Source: Fidelibacterota bacterium (lineage in GTDB: Bacteria; Fidelibacterota; Marinisomatia; Marinisomatales; JABMOV01). From it: a stretch of DNA of 40,734 nucleotides. How positions within the stretch are numbered: position 1 is the stretch's first letter; each line of letters opens with the position of its first letter. Below are positions 16,184 through 25,878 of the stretch, in pieces. The stretch is taken from contig JABMOV010000101.1 of the NCBI GenBank assembly GCA_013203145.1, forward strand, positions 1 through 40,734, written 5' to 3'. Both the position numbers and the translations under genes were made by a program. Under the pieces are notes generated by a model, which saw only the letters and a program-made list of their open reading frames with translations, did not search any database and had not been told where the DNA came from.

Positions 16184-16689
16184 GCAGACTCTTTTTGTGT
16201 AACAGCAAGCAACTCATTTGTTTTTCGCAATCTGGCGCCCGTTACGCGTGCCAGATTTAATAGAATTTTATTTCCAAGACTGGGTTTACGTTCTATGAGG
16301 GATTCTAGATCGGTCTGAGAAAAGACTAAAATAGTAGAACTTTCAATGGCTGCCGCTGTAGCTGAGCGTGTTTCATTGTCTAATAAGGCCAATTCACCAA
16401 AAAAATCACCTTGCTCTAAAGTTGCCAAAACATTCTTATTATCGTTGTGATCTTCGATATATATCTCAACATCACCAGCCATAATAATGTACATTGCTTC
16501 ACCAGGAGCTTGTCTTTTAAATATTATTTCTTTGGGGTGAAAGGCACGTTCATGAATAATTGTTTCAATTTCTAAAAATTCCCTTTCAGATAAACCTTTG
16601 AAAATGGGTACCTGTTTAAGGGTCATGACGGTTTTACTTTCCGTCTGCTGCCAATTGCGAAATATATTTGTCCAAATTGCGTTTTTCAA
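16180..16689 (-). CDS. Cyclic nucleotide-binding domain protein
   Basis: A 169-residue protein made almost entirely of one CNB (CAP_ED) domain. The core runs from IFKGLSEREFLEIETIIHER to the phosphate-binding cassette GDFFGELALLDNETRSATAAA. That cassette has the FGELAL Glu and the T-R-S-A-T Arg, so real cyclic nucleotide binding is possible. There is no C-terminal HTH, so it is not a CRP-type transcription factor but a stand-alone regulatory or sensor subunit. It overlaps the AI-2E permease gene by 4 bases (ATGA). An in-frame Met at residue 22 (MTLKQVP) is an alternative start. Confidence 0.85.
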   Translation of the reverse strand: MKNAIWTNIFRNWQQTESKTVMTLKQVPIFKGLSEREFLEIETIIHERAFHPKEIIFKRQAPGEAMYIIMAGDVEIYIEDHNDNKNVLATLEQGDFFGELALLDNETRSATAAAIESSTILVFSQTDLESLIERKPSLGNKILLNLARVTGARLRKTNELLAVTQKESA

Positions 16690-16886
16690 GATTTCCTCAC
16701 CTGATGATCAGGGAAATTCCCAAACATTTTCCGGTATGTCAAGTAATGGATGTGAAGAAACCATTTAGTTTATTGAATCAATTTTGTGATTGAGACTAAA
16801 ACAAATAGGCCAATTTTAGAATCATCTTAAATCTAAGAAATCCTTCATTGCTTGCAGACCGACGGACGGGGTATTTTTATGGGATG
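16690..16886. other. Intergenic region between divergent cNMP-binding and LytM genes
   Basis: No gene or clear hairpin was seen. Promoters for both divergent units must be here, but no convincing -35/-10 pair can be assigned. Confidence 0.4.
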
Positions 16887-18083
16887 AAGTTGAACCGGAT
16901 TACTCTCACAACATTTATTCTTTTCTCCTCCTTTATTATTGCGCAAGGGGGATATCGTAACTATGATTCTGAAATTCAATCTCAGAGTAGCAATATAGAA
17001 TCTTTAAGAAAAGAAATTGAAGCTACACGTAAGCGAATTGAACGAGAAGGCCGGAAAGAAAAATCCGCAGCCAAAAACATTTCAAATATTGAACAAGAAA
17101 TTTCCCTTTTAGATAGACTATTATCCGAACTAAAGAGGGAAATACAAAACTCTAAACAGATTATTGTTTCCCTGGAAAACCAGATAACCGAAAAAGAAAA
17201 TGAACTGATTCGGTTAAAAGATCGTTATGCTCAACGTGTCGTTTCAGTTTACAAGAAAGGCTCTTTATCGCAATTAGAGCAAATATTTAGTTCTACATCC
17301 TGGCGTCAGGCTGTATATCGCACAAAATACTTAAGTATTATTTCTGACATAGACAGAAAAACGCAAAAACAAATTCGATCCCTTATTATTGATATCAGTC
17401 AGAAAAAATTGAATCATGAAGCAGCTGTTCGAAAAAGCAATTCACTTCAAAAAGAACAGGAACGGGAACAAGATTCCCTGCGCAACAAGAAAAAACAAAA
17501 GGAAAAAGAAATAAGAAAAATCCGCCTGAATAAGGAAGAATTAGCGGAAGTAATCCGTGAAAAACAGGCGGGTGTTAAACAATTAGAGGCTGTACGTAAA
17601 ATGATATTTGAGGATAAGGATCGCTTTGAGCGGGAGGAGCGACTTCGAAAACAACGAGAAGTACTGAGCGCGAAGAGTTTTTCAGATTTAAAAGGGAAAC
17701 TCCCCTGGCCAGCAGCAGGACGTGTCGTGACAAAATTTGGACGAGAATGGAATCCTAAATTGAAAACCACTACAGAAAACCCAGGGATAGACATAAAAGG
17801 TAAACCTGGATCTTCAATTACATCGGTTATGAACGGTATCGTTATTTCTATTACTTACATCAGGGGTTACGGAACTACGATGTTTGTTGATCATGGGGGC
17901 GGATATTTTACCGTATATAGTCATGTGACAAATATTCAAGTAAGCATGGACAGTGAAGTCCGGGCAGGCGACGTTATAGCATATATGGGTGATTCTGGAT
18001 CAGTGAATGGATCAATGCTACATTTTGAAATATGGGGCAAAGACAAGAAAATAAATCCAGAGCTATGGCTGCAAAAACAATAA
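16887..18083 (+). CDS. EnvC-type murein hydrolase activator (coiled coil + degenerate LytM/M23)
   Basis: 398 residues from the ATG at 16887, chosen because it begins a signal peptide (MKLNRITLTTFILFSSFIIA). An in-frame TTG 39 bases upstream is unlikely. A long charged coiled coil (about 30-270) is followed by a LytM/M23 domain. Zinc ligands are partly lost: the HxxxD motif reads NPGID (residues 298-302, His to Asn), and HxH before FE reads MLH (377-379, first His to Met). This fits the EnvC group, which activates periplasmic amidases during cell separation instead of cutting peptidoglycan itself. The 3' end overlaps holB by 19 bases. Confidence 0.85.
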   Translation, partial: KLNRITLTTFILFSSFIIAQGGYRNYDSEIQSQSSNIESLRKEIEATRKRIEREGRKEKSAAKNISNIEQEISLLDRLLSELKREIQNSKQIIVSLENQITEKENELIRLKDRYAQRVVSVYKKGSLSQLEQIFSSTSWRQAVYRTKYLSIISDIDRKTQKQIRSLIIDISQKKLNHEAAVRKSNSLQKEQEREQDSLRNKKKQKEKEIRKIRLNKEELAEVIREKQAGVKQLEAVRKMIFEDKDRFEREERLRKQREVLSAKSFSDLKGKLPWPAAGRVVTKFGREWNPKLKTTTENPGIDIKGKPGSSITSVMNGIVISITYIRGYGTTMFVDHGGGYFTVYSHVTNIQVSMDSEVRAGDVIAYMGDSGSVNGSMLHFEIWGKDKKINPELWLQKQ

Positions 18084-19255
18084 TAAATTTTGGCGAGCAG
18101 GTTCACCCTGTAATTTGGTCACGACTAGCGAAAATTGTTTCCGCAGAGCGTATCGGTAATGGATATATTTTTGCCGGATCTGCAGGGACGGGTAAAGAAG
18201 GAGTTGCTTTATCCTTTGCAGCATTATTGAATTGTCAAAATCCAGGTGAATCAGCCTGTGGTACTTGTCGCTCCTGTATTCGATTTCTTACTTTACAACA
18301 CGAACATATAAATATTGTTTTTCCTCTTCCTACAGGAAAGCCATCCACTGGAAAAACAAGTGATCCCATCCAAAACCTTGATGATGACACCGTTTCTATT
18401 GTGACAAATAGTATCCAACAAAAAGCGGCAGATCCCTTTTATAAAATCAGGATACCTAAAGCGAATCGTATTCTTATTCAATCGATACGCCATTTACGTC
18501 AAAAAATGTATCTAAAGTCACTAGAAAAAGGACAGAAAATCGTTGTGATTTTCGAGGCTCACCTTCTATCTGCCGGGCAGGGTGAAGCAGGGAATGCACT
18601 TCTAAAATTACTTGAGGAACCGCCTGAAAACACCACGTTGATACTGGTGACTGATAATAAGGCGGGACTGTTACAAACAATTTTATCACGTTGTCAGCAC
18701 ATTGATTTTCCGCCACTTGAAACAAAAATTGTTTTAGAATTCTTAAATCAATCAGTCAGTCCATCCGTTGCTGAAACGGCGGCGGTTTTATCAGAAGGAA
18801 ATATGATTCGCGCAGAACGATTATCAAAATATTCCTCAAGCGAGCTTTTGACTCTTCTAAAAGATATAGTTTCCAATTTAAGTGCACCAAATCCCAATGA
18901 CCATCGTCAGTTTGTTCGTGATATGATGACCTATTTAAATAATGATCCTGAAGAATTTGATTTTCGAATCTCTCTGGCTCAAATATGGTATAGTTTGATA
19001 GGTAAACTGCGATCAAATATGTTAATTGCATCAATAAACAAAAATTTCGAATCTGAACTTCTGCTGATGATTAATAAATATCCAAATGCAAATATTGTAG
19101 AGATTAATCACGTATTAGAAGATTTAAAGCAAGCACCTCGAAGAAATTTGCATATGACATTAGCCTTATCTACAGCTGCAATTGGTATTCAACATTATTT
19201 AGACGGTGCCACACGATTTACTAACCAACATGAAACCATGACTAAATTAGCATAA
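18065..19255 (+). CDS. holB: DNA polymerase III delta' subunit
   Basis: 396 residues from the chosen ATG (MAAKTIINFG); an earlier in-frame Met at 18032 would lengthen the overlap with the upstream gene to 52 bases. The clamp-loader AAA+ fold shows a Walker A GSAGTGK (about residues 38-44) and the four-Cys zinc module C57, C65, C68 and C71. KLLEEPPENTTLILVT and LSRCQHIDF are standard sensor-1 region marks of delta'. The protein loads the sliding clamp with delta and gamma/tau in the replisome. The length exceeds E. coli delta' because of an insert around residues 90-130. Its last base overlaps the metG start (TAATG). Confidence 0.87.
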   Translation: MAAKTIINFGEQVHPVIWSRLAKIVSAERIGNGYIFAGSAGTGKEGVALSFAALLNCQNPGESACGTCRSCIRFLTLQHEHINIVFPLPTGKPSTGKTSDPIQNLDDDTVSIVTNSIQQKAADPFYKIRIPKANRILIQSIRHLRQKMYLKSLEKGQKIVVIFEAHLLSAGQGEAGNALLKLLEEPPENTTLILVTDNKAGLLQTILSRCQHIDFPPLETKIVLEFLNQSVSPSVAETAAVLSEGNMIRAERLSKYSSSELLTLLKDIVSNLSAPNPNDHRQFVRDMMTYLNNDPEEFDFRISLAQIWYSLIGKLRSNMLIASINKNFESELLLMINKYPNANIVEINHVLEDLKQAPRRNLHMTLALSTAAIGIQHYLDGATRFTNQHETMTKLA

Positions 19256-21132
19256 TGAAAAACACATTTTATATCACTACACCTATCTATTATGTCAACG
19301 ATAAGCCACATATTGGTCATGCTTATACTACCATCCTGGCAGATGTATTGGCGCGATACCACCGTGAGGCAGGCCAAGACGTTTTTTTCCTTACAGGATT
19401 AGATGAGCACGGACAGAAAGTGCAGCAAGCGGCCGAAAGCAGGAACATTACTCCTCAACAACATTGTGATGAAATGGCTCCACGCTTTCTTGAATTATGG
19501 GAAAAACTTCATATTCAATATGATGATTTTATTCGTACAACTGAACCACGTCATGTTGATGTTGTTCAACAGGTTCTTCAAAAAGTCTATGATTCTGGTG
19601 ACATTTATATGGATGAGTATGAAGGATTATATTCTGTTTCAGAAGAGCGGTTTATTACAGAAAAAGAATCAGAGTCAGGTGAATTCCGTGACATTACAAA
19701 ATTGAAGGAAAAAAATTACTTTTTCAAGATGGGTAAATATCAACAGGCTTTATTGGATCATATTGAGTCTAATCCTGATTTTATTCAACCAAAACATCGA
19801 AAAAATGAAATCCTTGGATTCTTGCGCAATCCATTGGGGGATTTATGCATATCACGTCCAAAGTCACGTCTAAACTGGGGCGTGGAACTGCCATTTGATG
19901 CGGATTATGTCACGTATGTATGGTTTGATGCTTTATTGAATTATGTGACGGCTCCCGGGTATAAATCTGATGATGAAACTTTCAAACGGTGGTGGCCAGC
20001 TAATTACCACTTAATTGGCAAAGATATCCTAACAACACATGCTGTATACTGGCCCACGATGTTATTTTCTGCTGGCTTACCACAACCCAAAAGCATTTTC
20101 GCCCATGGATGGTGGCTGAGCGGTGAATCTAAAATGAGCAAATCACTGGGAAATGTGGTAAATCCATTGGATTTGATTGATGAATATGGTGTCGATCCCG
20201 TGCGATATTATTTAATGCGTGAAATGGTATTGGGGCAGGATGCTAGTTTTACGATAGATTCATTTATTAAACGATATAATAGTGATTTAGCAAATGATTT
20301 TGGTAACCTATTGAGTCGTGTAAGCACACTGATTACACGCAATTTTGACGGAAATATTCCTGAATTAGGCAATCCGACAGAAACGGATAAAACCATTGCT
20401 CTAGAAGGAGAAAAGACTGTCAAATTGGTTCAAGGTTTGATTCAAAAAATGCGTCTCAATGATGCGATAGAAGAAACGATGCAATTCATCCGCAGTGTCA
20501 ATCGCTATATGGAGCAACAAGCTCCCTGGAAACAAGTACGAGAAGACAAAGACGCCGCAGGTCGTACTTTATACACGGCAGCAGAAGCATTGCGTATTAG
20601 TGCACTACTATTGCATCCGGTTATGCCTAGTCGCACTCAAGTAGTTTTAGATACGTTGAATACTCGTGATACATCACTTAAGTGGGGACGGTTGATTGCT
20701 GGAACGGAATTAGTGAAACATGAATCGTTATTCCCAAGAATTGATGTTAAGAAAAAGGATAAAGTACAAGAATCTGCAAAAGAAGAAATACCTGCAGAGC
20801 CAGAAAATGTAGTCACATTTGATGAATTCCAAAAATTGAAGTTGAGGACAGCAAAAGTACTGGAGGCTGAAAAAGTTGAAGGTGCTGATCGTTTGCTAAA
20901 ATTGCAAATTGAAGTAGGGGACAGTAAACGACAAATCGTTGCTGGAGTAGCTGAATTCTATACGGCAGAATCCTTGATAGGAAAAATGATTGTTGTCGTG
21001 TCAAATTTAAAACCTGCCAAAATTCGTGGTATTGAATCTAATGGAATGCTACTAGCTGCTAAAAAAGGAAAACAGTTAACATTAGTAACGATTGATTCTG
21101 ATGAAATAGGGAGTGGTGCTGACGTTAATTAA
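19255..21132 (+). CDS. metG: Methionyl-tRNA synthetase with C-terminal tRNA-binding domain
   Basis: A 625-residue class I synthetase charging tRNA-Met. The HIGH signature is PHIGHAYT at residues 18-25 and the KMSKS loop is in GESKMSKSLGN near residue 295. The connective peptide has YSVSEERF where zinc-binding forms have Cys-x-x-Cys, so this is the zinc-free type. A C-terminal EMAPII/Trbp111 domain (about residues 520-625; FQKLKLRTAKVLEAE, VSNLKPAKIRG) provides dimerisation and tRNA binding. The gene overlaps holB by one base (TAATG). No terminator was seen; the convergent msrA ends 3 bases later. Confidence 0.95.
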   Translation: MKNTFYITTPIYYVNDKPHIGHAYTTILADVLARYHREAGQDVFFLTGLDEHGQKVQQAAESRNITPQQHCDEMAPRFLELWEKLHIQYDDFIRTTEPRHVDVVQQVLQKVYDSGDIYMDEYEGLYSVSEERFITEKESESGEFRDITKLKEKNYFFKMGKYQQALLDHIESNPDFIQPKHRKNEILGFLRNPLGDLCISRPKSRLNWGVELPFDADYVTYVWFDALLNYVTAPGYKSDDETFKRWWPANYHLIGKDILTTHAVYWPTMLFSAGLPQPKSIFAHGWWLSGESKMSKSLGNVVNPLDLIDEYGVDPVRYYLMREMVLGQDASFTIDSFIKRYNSDLANDFGNLLSRVSTLITRNFDGNIPELGNPTETDKTIALEGEKTVKLVQGLIQKMRLNDAIEETMQFIRSVNRYMEQQAPWKQVREDKDAAGRTLYTAAEALRISALLLHPVMPSRTQVVLDTLNTRDTSLKWGRLIAGTELVKHESLFPRIDVKKKDKVQESAKEEIPAEPENVVTFDEFQKLKLRTAKVLEAEKVEGADRLLKLQIEVGDSKRQIVAGVAEFYTAESLIGKMIVVVSNLKPAKIRGIESNGMLLAAKKGKQLTLVTIDSDEIGSGADVN

Positions 21133-21134
21133 AA

Positions 21135-21737
21135 TTAATTCTTAAGTATTTCTTCCAATTTTTCAAGTTTAGGATTGATGACAAACACGCAATATGGGGC
21201 ATTTGGATTATTTCTAAAATAATCCTGATGGTAGTTCTCAGCGATAAAAAAAGTTTCTAGAGGTTCTATACGAGTAACAACCGGTGAGGGGTAAAGATTT
21301 GCTTTTGTAATCCTCTTTAATGATTCTTCCGCGAATTGTTTTTGTTCATCATTATGGGTGAGTACAATGGACCGATATTGGCTCCCAATGTCTGCTCCTT
21401 GGCGATCGGATGTGGTGGGATCATGGCTTTTCCAAAAGATCATCAGTAATTCATTATACGTAGTGATTTCAGGATTATAGGTTATCTGAATGACTTCTGC
21501 ATGTCCTGTTTTTCCGCTGCAAACTTCGTTATAGTTTGGATTGTTCTTTTCTCCCCCAGCGTATCCGGAGACAACATCGGTAACACCATCCACTTTTTCA
21601 AATACGGCTTCCATGCACCAAAAACATCCACCGCCAAAAGTAGCTTTTTCAATATTATGCATTTGTGCTTCTCCAGATTGAACCAACATAAAAGAAAATA
21701 CGATAATGAACCCTAATCCAAGGTTTTGATTATTCAC
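21135..21737 (-). CDS. msrA: Peptide methionine-(S)-S-oxide reductase, exported
   Basis: A 200-residue protein with an N-terminal signal peptide (about residues 1-24) and a full MsrA domain. The active-site motif is GGGCFWCMEAVFE near residues 35-47, with the catalytic Cys in GCFW. GHAEVIQITYNP and SQYRSIVL are the other family blocks, and ENYHQDYF lies in the C-terminal third. The enzyme reduces the S-epimer of methionine sulfoxide in oxidised proteins. Export implies repair of periplasmic or secreted proteins and a need for an extracytoplasmic electron donor, which is not identified here. It is monocistronic by spacing. Confidence 0.93.
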   Translation of the reverse strand: MNNQNLGLGFIIVFSFMLVQSGEAQMHNIEKATFGGGCFWCMEAVFEKVDGVTDVVSGYAGGEKNNPNYNEVCSGKTGHAEVIQITYNPEITTYNELLMIFWKSHDPTTSDRQGADIGSQYRSIVLTHNDEQKQFAEESLKRITKANLYPSPVVTRIEPLETFFIAENYHQDYFRNNPNAPYCVFVINPKLEKLEEILKN

Positions 21738-21890
21738 GAATCACTTCTCCATTCTTAGGTTCAAGTTAATGAATTGAAGTTGAGAAAGATCCGCGCTTAT
21801 TTCAATTGTGTCGTGAAGATTACACTTCTAGAATTATGAATGACAGCGGTTCAGCCAGATATGTTCTCTAGATTATTCTAGTATGTTAGA

Positions 21891-22103
21891 TTATGAGTCG
21901 AGCTTATCATTTTTTGTAAAAATCAAATAGTCTACAATAAAAGTAAACGCAGGGAAAAGGATACTTAACATGTAGGTTGTATCAGCGCCAATAGTATTAA
22001 ACCCATCAATTGAACCAATTTCCCTAAACACAACAATAATCATGGTGCAAAGTGTCAATGCCTTCAGAATCCCAAATACCCAAAACTTTTGTAATGTAGT
22101 CAT
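21891..22103 (-). CDS. Small two-helix membrane protein, unknown function
   Basis: 70 residues with two hydrophobic helices (about 8-25 and 46-62) joined by a polar loop (EIGSIDGFNTIGADTTY). A strong GGAGGGG ribosome site stands immediately upstream of the ATG, which makes translation likely despite the small size. No family was recognised. It lies alone between msrA and the nucleotidyltransferase gene, with about 150 bases of non-coding sequence on each side. Confidence 0.6.
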   Translation of the reverse strand: MTTLQKFWVFGILKALTLCTMIIVVFREIGSIDGFNTIGADTTYMLSILFPAFTFIVDYLIFTKNDKLDS

Positions 22104-22253
22104 AACCCCTCCAGTAAATTAAGTTTTCAAATATATCCAATATTACCATATATAGAGAACAGACTCAAGGTGATTCATCCTACTATTAATAAGTGATACT
22201 GTATGTTCTGGATAATTTTTGGTATGGATATAAAATGGGATTCAATTTGCGCT

Positions 22254-23144
22254 TTACCAGAGTTTTGGAGGGTATATGCCTTTCTCGACCAGCCCATTGA
22301 TTTGATCAGTTACATGCGCTTTATCTTCTTGATAGGTTACTCCAAACCATTGTTCATCGGTTTGGTATACTTTTACTTTCCCTGTATCGCTGGTGATTAG
22401 CTTTTCTAATATTAATGGCAGGAAAAATTCGGACTTCAACTCCTGACTATGTTTTTGTAAAAAATCGCTAAAATTTTCTTCGATATAATCGAAGATTGAA
22501 GGAGTAAAGCCCATCATATTCATGGACACATTTGTTTTTTCGGATAGTTCGTGGAATTGATCATTTTCTTCATAACCAAGAATTCCATTATTTCGATATA
22601 TTTTTGTTCGTTCGTTGATTTTCTCCAGGTATCCATTTTCATTTGCGCTACATACACCACGGGACACTGAACCAAATTCTGAAATAGTTTTAGCCAGTTC
22701 ATATCCAACAAGACAGTTTTCCTCTGTCTTCTTCAAAAAATGATTAAAGGATAATTCATAGGCAGATCGCCCATAAAAATCATCGGCATTGATAACGGTG
22801 AATGGTTCATTCACAACAGATTTGGCCATCCACATGGCGTGAGCTGTTCCCCAGGGCTTTTCACGGCCATCGGGGACAGTAAAACCTCTAGGAAGAACAT
22901 CCAATTCCTGAAAGACAAAATGAAGATCTAACTTACGTTTAAGCTTATCTTCAAATCGGGCGCGAAAATCAGTTTCCATGTGCTTTCGTATGACAAAAAC
23001 TACCGAAGTAAATCCCGCTTCTTTCGCATCATATAATGAATAATCTATAATTGCCTCACCGGATGGACCAAATTGATCCAGTTGCTTGAGACCTCCATAA
23101 CGACTGCCCATTCCCGCAGCCAAAACAATAATCGTTTGGTTCAT
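22254..23144 (-). CDS. Sugar nucleotidyltransferase-like protein
   Basis: A 296-residue cytoplasmic protein with the NTP-transferase fold. The N-terminal nucleotide-binding loop is LAAGMGSRYGGLKQL (residues 8-22) and the metal/sugar motif is INADDFYG near residue 118. It resembles glucose-1-phosphate nucleotidyltransferases and MobA-like enzymes that make NDP-sugars, but the sugar and nucleotide cannot be read from sequence. It starts 10 bases after the SSS symporter stop, so the two form an operon. This pairing suggests use of an imported sugar or polyol for envelope glycan synthesis (inference). Confidence 0.82.
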   Translation of the reverse strand: MNQTIIVLAAGMGSRYGGLKQLDQFGPSGEAIIDYSLYDAKEAGFTSVVFVIRKHMETDFRARFEDKLKRKLDLHFVFQELDVLPRGFTVPDGREKPWGTAHAMWMAKSVVNEPFTVINADDFYGRSAYELSFNHFLKKTEENCLVGYELAKTISEFGSVSRGVCSANENGYLEKINERTKIYRNNGILGYEENDQFHELSEKTNVSMNMMGFTPSIFDYIEENFSDFLQKHSQELKSEFFLPLILEKLITSDTGKVKVYQTDEQWFGVTYQEDKAHVTDQINGLVEKGIYPPKLW

Positions 23145-23154
23145 TTTCCCCTCT

Positions 23155-24945
23155 TTAATGTACTTTAAACTTAGGCCAAATTCTAAACAGGATCACAGCA
23201 GAGATCAGTGAAAATAGTGTCGTAATCATTGCTGGAATTGTATTGCCATAGAGCCAAAATCCAATGGCGAATAAGCCATTATATATAAAAACTAATCCCA
23301 AGAAAACTCCTAATAAACTGGTAGAAATATCCCAGGGTTCATCTAAATCAGAAATATCATTCCCCTGGCTTTCAGCTTGGGCAAGGATGACTCTCCATCC
23401 AGGACCACCCGGTCGCACTTTTTTATAAAAATTAAACAGAGTTTCATAATCTGTGGGACTTGTTATGAACGTGACAATAATCCATCCGACCGTAGTAATG
23501 CCAACTCCAATAACCAGTCGCTGCCATTCGATAATGTAGGGTAATCCTAACCAAGGATGAATAATCTCAAAATATATGGCAACGAGAAAAGAAATAATCA
23601 TGGCGGATATTTCGCTGGCGGCGTTAATGCGCCACCAAAACCAACGCAACAAAAATAGCAAACCTGTCCCCGCACCAATTTGAAGCATGATATGAAATGC
23701 TTGCAATGCATTGCTCAAAAACAGTGCAAGAATTGCAGCCATTATCATGAGTGCTAAAATCGTCAATCGGCCAACATTCACCAGAGATTTTTCGTTAGGA
23801 TCGGTATTTACAAATCGCCTATAAAAATCATTCACCACATAAGAAGCACCCCAATTGAGATGAGTAGATATAGTGGACATAACGGCAGCGATGAGTGATG
23901 CCACCACTAAACCTAATACACCAGCTGGTAAGTACGTGAGCATGGCAGAATATGCCAGATCATTTTTCACAATGTTGGGATCAATATGAGGGAAGGCAGA
24001 TTTCAGAGATTCAATATCAGGAAATAATACCATGGATGCCAAAGCAACAATGATCCAGGGCCAGGGACGCAATCCATAATGGGCTAAATTGAAAAACAAT
24101 GTGGCTCCCATGGCATTTTTTTCATCTTTAGCGGCTAACATGCGTTGGGCAACATATCCACCACCACCAGGTTCAGCTCCTGGATACCAGACACTCCACC
24201 ATTGTACAGTCAATGGGATGATGAAAACAGTAAGCACTAAACTGGAATCGGAAAAATCAGGCAAAAGGGAAATTTTATTCACAACATTAGGATGGGTTAA
24301 TAAGTTAGTTAATCCACCAATTTCTGGCAAACCAAGAACAACTTTTGCAGCATAAATTGATCCAACCATAGCGATGACAAATTGGATGGCGTCAGTAATA
24401 ATTACACCTCGTAAACCACCTAGCATACTATACAAAACAACCACAATGGACATCCAGAATACAACGTGGAAAGGGGATAATCCGAGCATGACGCCACCAA
24501 TTTTGATAGCAGCCAACAATACGGTGGCCATAATAATGACATTAAAAAACACACCTAAGTAAATTGCCCTAAACCCACGCAAAAAAGCCGCCATTTTACC
24601 ACTATATCGGAGTTCATAAAATTCAACATCTGTGAGGACATCGGAACGTCGCCAGAGTTTAGCATAAATAAATACGGTGACCATCCCCGTTAGTAAGAAA
24701 GCCCACCATAGCCAATTTCCTGCCACACCGTGTTGACGAACCAGATCTGTGACAAGATTTGGTGTGTCAGCAGAAAAGGTTGTTGCAACCATGGAAACAC
24801 CCAAGAGCCACCAGGGCATACTTTTTCCGGAAGCAAAAAACTCATTGGTGCTTGAGCCAGCTCTTCGAGCCACACTGAGCCCAACACCAAGTGAAACCGC
24901 AAAAAATGCAATGATCCATAGCCAATCAACAAATTGTAAAATCAT
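23155..24945 (-). CDS. Sodium:solute symporter (SSS family)
   Basis: A 596-residue membrane protein with about 13-14 helices. The family core includes FFASGKSMPWWLLGVSMVAT (residues 36-55), the first broken helix of the LeuT-type fold. SVVVLYSMLGGLRGVIITDA-like and GLVVASLIAAVMSTISTHLN segments match the helices that carry the Na+ sites (Ser/Thr in STISTHLN). The substrate is unknown; closely similar proteins are annotated as sugar or amino-acid importers. It is the first gene of a two-gene operon with the nucleotidyltransferase. Confidence 0.9.
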   Translation of the reverse strand: MILQFVDWLWIIAFFAVSLGVGLSVARRAGSSTNEFFASGKSMPWWLLGVSMVATTFSADTPNLVTDLVRQHGVAGNWLWWAFLLTGMVTVFIYAKLWRRSDVLTDVEFYELRYSGKMAAFLRGFRAIYLGVFFNVIIMATVLLAAIKIGGVMLGLSPFHVVFWMSIVVVLYSMLGGLRGVIITDAIQFVIAMVGSIYAAKVVLGLPEIGGLTNLLTHPNVVNKISLLPDFSDSSLVLTVFIIPLTVQWWSVWYPGAEPGGGGYVAQRMLAAKDEKNAMGATLFFNLAHYGLRPWPWIIVALASMVLFPDIESLKSAFPHIDPNIVKNDLAYSAMLTYLPAGVLGLVVASLIAAVMSTISTHLNWGASYVVNDFYRRFVNTDPNEKSLVNVGRLTILALMIMAAILALFLSNALQAFHIMLQIGAGTGLLFLLRWFWWRINAASEISAMIISFLVAIYFEIIHPWLGLPYIIEWQRLVIGVGITTVGWIIVTFITSPTDYETLFNFYKKVRPGGPGWRVILAQAESQGNDISDLDEPWDISTSLLGVFLGLVFIYNGLFAIGFWLYGNTIPAMITTLFSLISAVILFRIWPKFKVH

Positions 24946-25142
24946 AATAAACCTATTTGTGTTAGAATGAAGAAGTTAAAGGTTACCATGGTTTATTCGA
25001 AAAATAATTCGATCGTGGTCAAATATAACATAACTTATCAAACTTTTGTCGAGCAATAAGTGTTTCAAGTTGGGTTACTAGAATGAGCTGGTTTCAATTA
25101 GTAAACTCAACATTAGTTTATTCTATAAAAAAGACTAAAAAT

Positions 25143-25862
25143 CTATTTCCATAACATAGTTAATCCAACAACCAAGAGTAAAAGAAATAGAATCTTCTTA
25201 AAAATGAATTGATTGATTTTGGTATATACAATATTTCCAATATAAATAGAGAGTAGCATTATTGGAATCATTATAGCGGATAATGACAAGATAGATTTAT
25301 CAATCATTTCATTAAAAACTAGAAGTGGTAAGCGCGAAATATTAATAAAGCCTAAAACACCTAAGATAGTTGCACGGATAATATGTGTATCATGGAGTTT
25401 GTTATTTATATACGTAACATAGAGCGGACCACCCGTATTAAAGAGTCCGGAGAAATATCCACCTATGAGACCAAAAAACCACCCCATTCGTTGAAATTCG
25501 ACTATTTTTTTATCACGAACTATTGCATGTAGAGCATATACAATGATGAACCCACCGAGTACCTGTTTTAATATTTCAGGGTTTCCAAATTTCAACGTGT
25601 AAATACCAAGCATCATTCCCACAAAACCACTCACGGCCAACTCAAAGATGATACGCTTTTCCATTTTTCCATGGTTTTGGATAATAAGAATTATACTAAA
25701 AAGGGCAAGGAGAAGAGAAAGGAGAACAATCGCCGATTGAAGATCCATGACAAGAAGTAAAATAGGAAGAGCCACAAGAACAGCAGCGAAACCAACGATG
25801 GTTTGGACAAAAAAGCCAAGAGCGATGGCAATACCGATAATGATATATGAAAAAATTGCCAG
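25143..25862 (-). CDS. TauE/SafE-family permease with non-canonical start
   Basis: A multi-helix membrane protein of the TauE/SafE (sulfite/organosulfonate exporter, DUF81) family, with GFINISRLPLLVF and FSGLFNTGGPLYVTYINNKL. The first standard start in frame is GTG at 25775, which cuts into the first helix. Upstream the frame is open back to a stop at 25871 and encodes IIIGIAIALGFFVQ then TIVGFAAVLVALPIL, the usual first helix pair. Candidate starts there are CTG (25862) and ATT (25856), giving about 239 or 237 residues. It follows the PepSY-like gene by under 20 bases and is likely in the operon with the heme-sensor kinase. Confidence 0.75.
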   Translation of the reverse strand: MAIFSYIIIGIAIALGFFVQTIVGFAAVLVALPILLLVMDLQSAIVLLSLLLALFSIILIIQNHGKMEKRIIFELAVSGFVGMMLGIYTLKFGNPEILKQVLGGFIIVYALHAIVRDKKIVEFQRMGWFFGLIGGYFSGLFNTGGPLYVTYINNKLHDTHIIRATILGVLGFINISRLPLLVFNEMIDKSILSLSAIMIPIMLLSIYIGNIVYTKINQFIFKKILFLLLLVVGLTMLWK

Positions 25863-25878
25863 CTCGTTTTAGGTGAGA

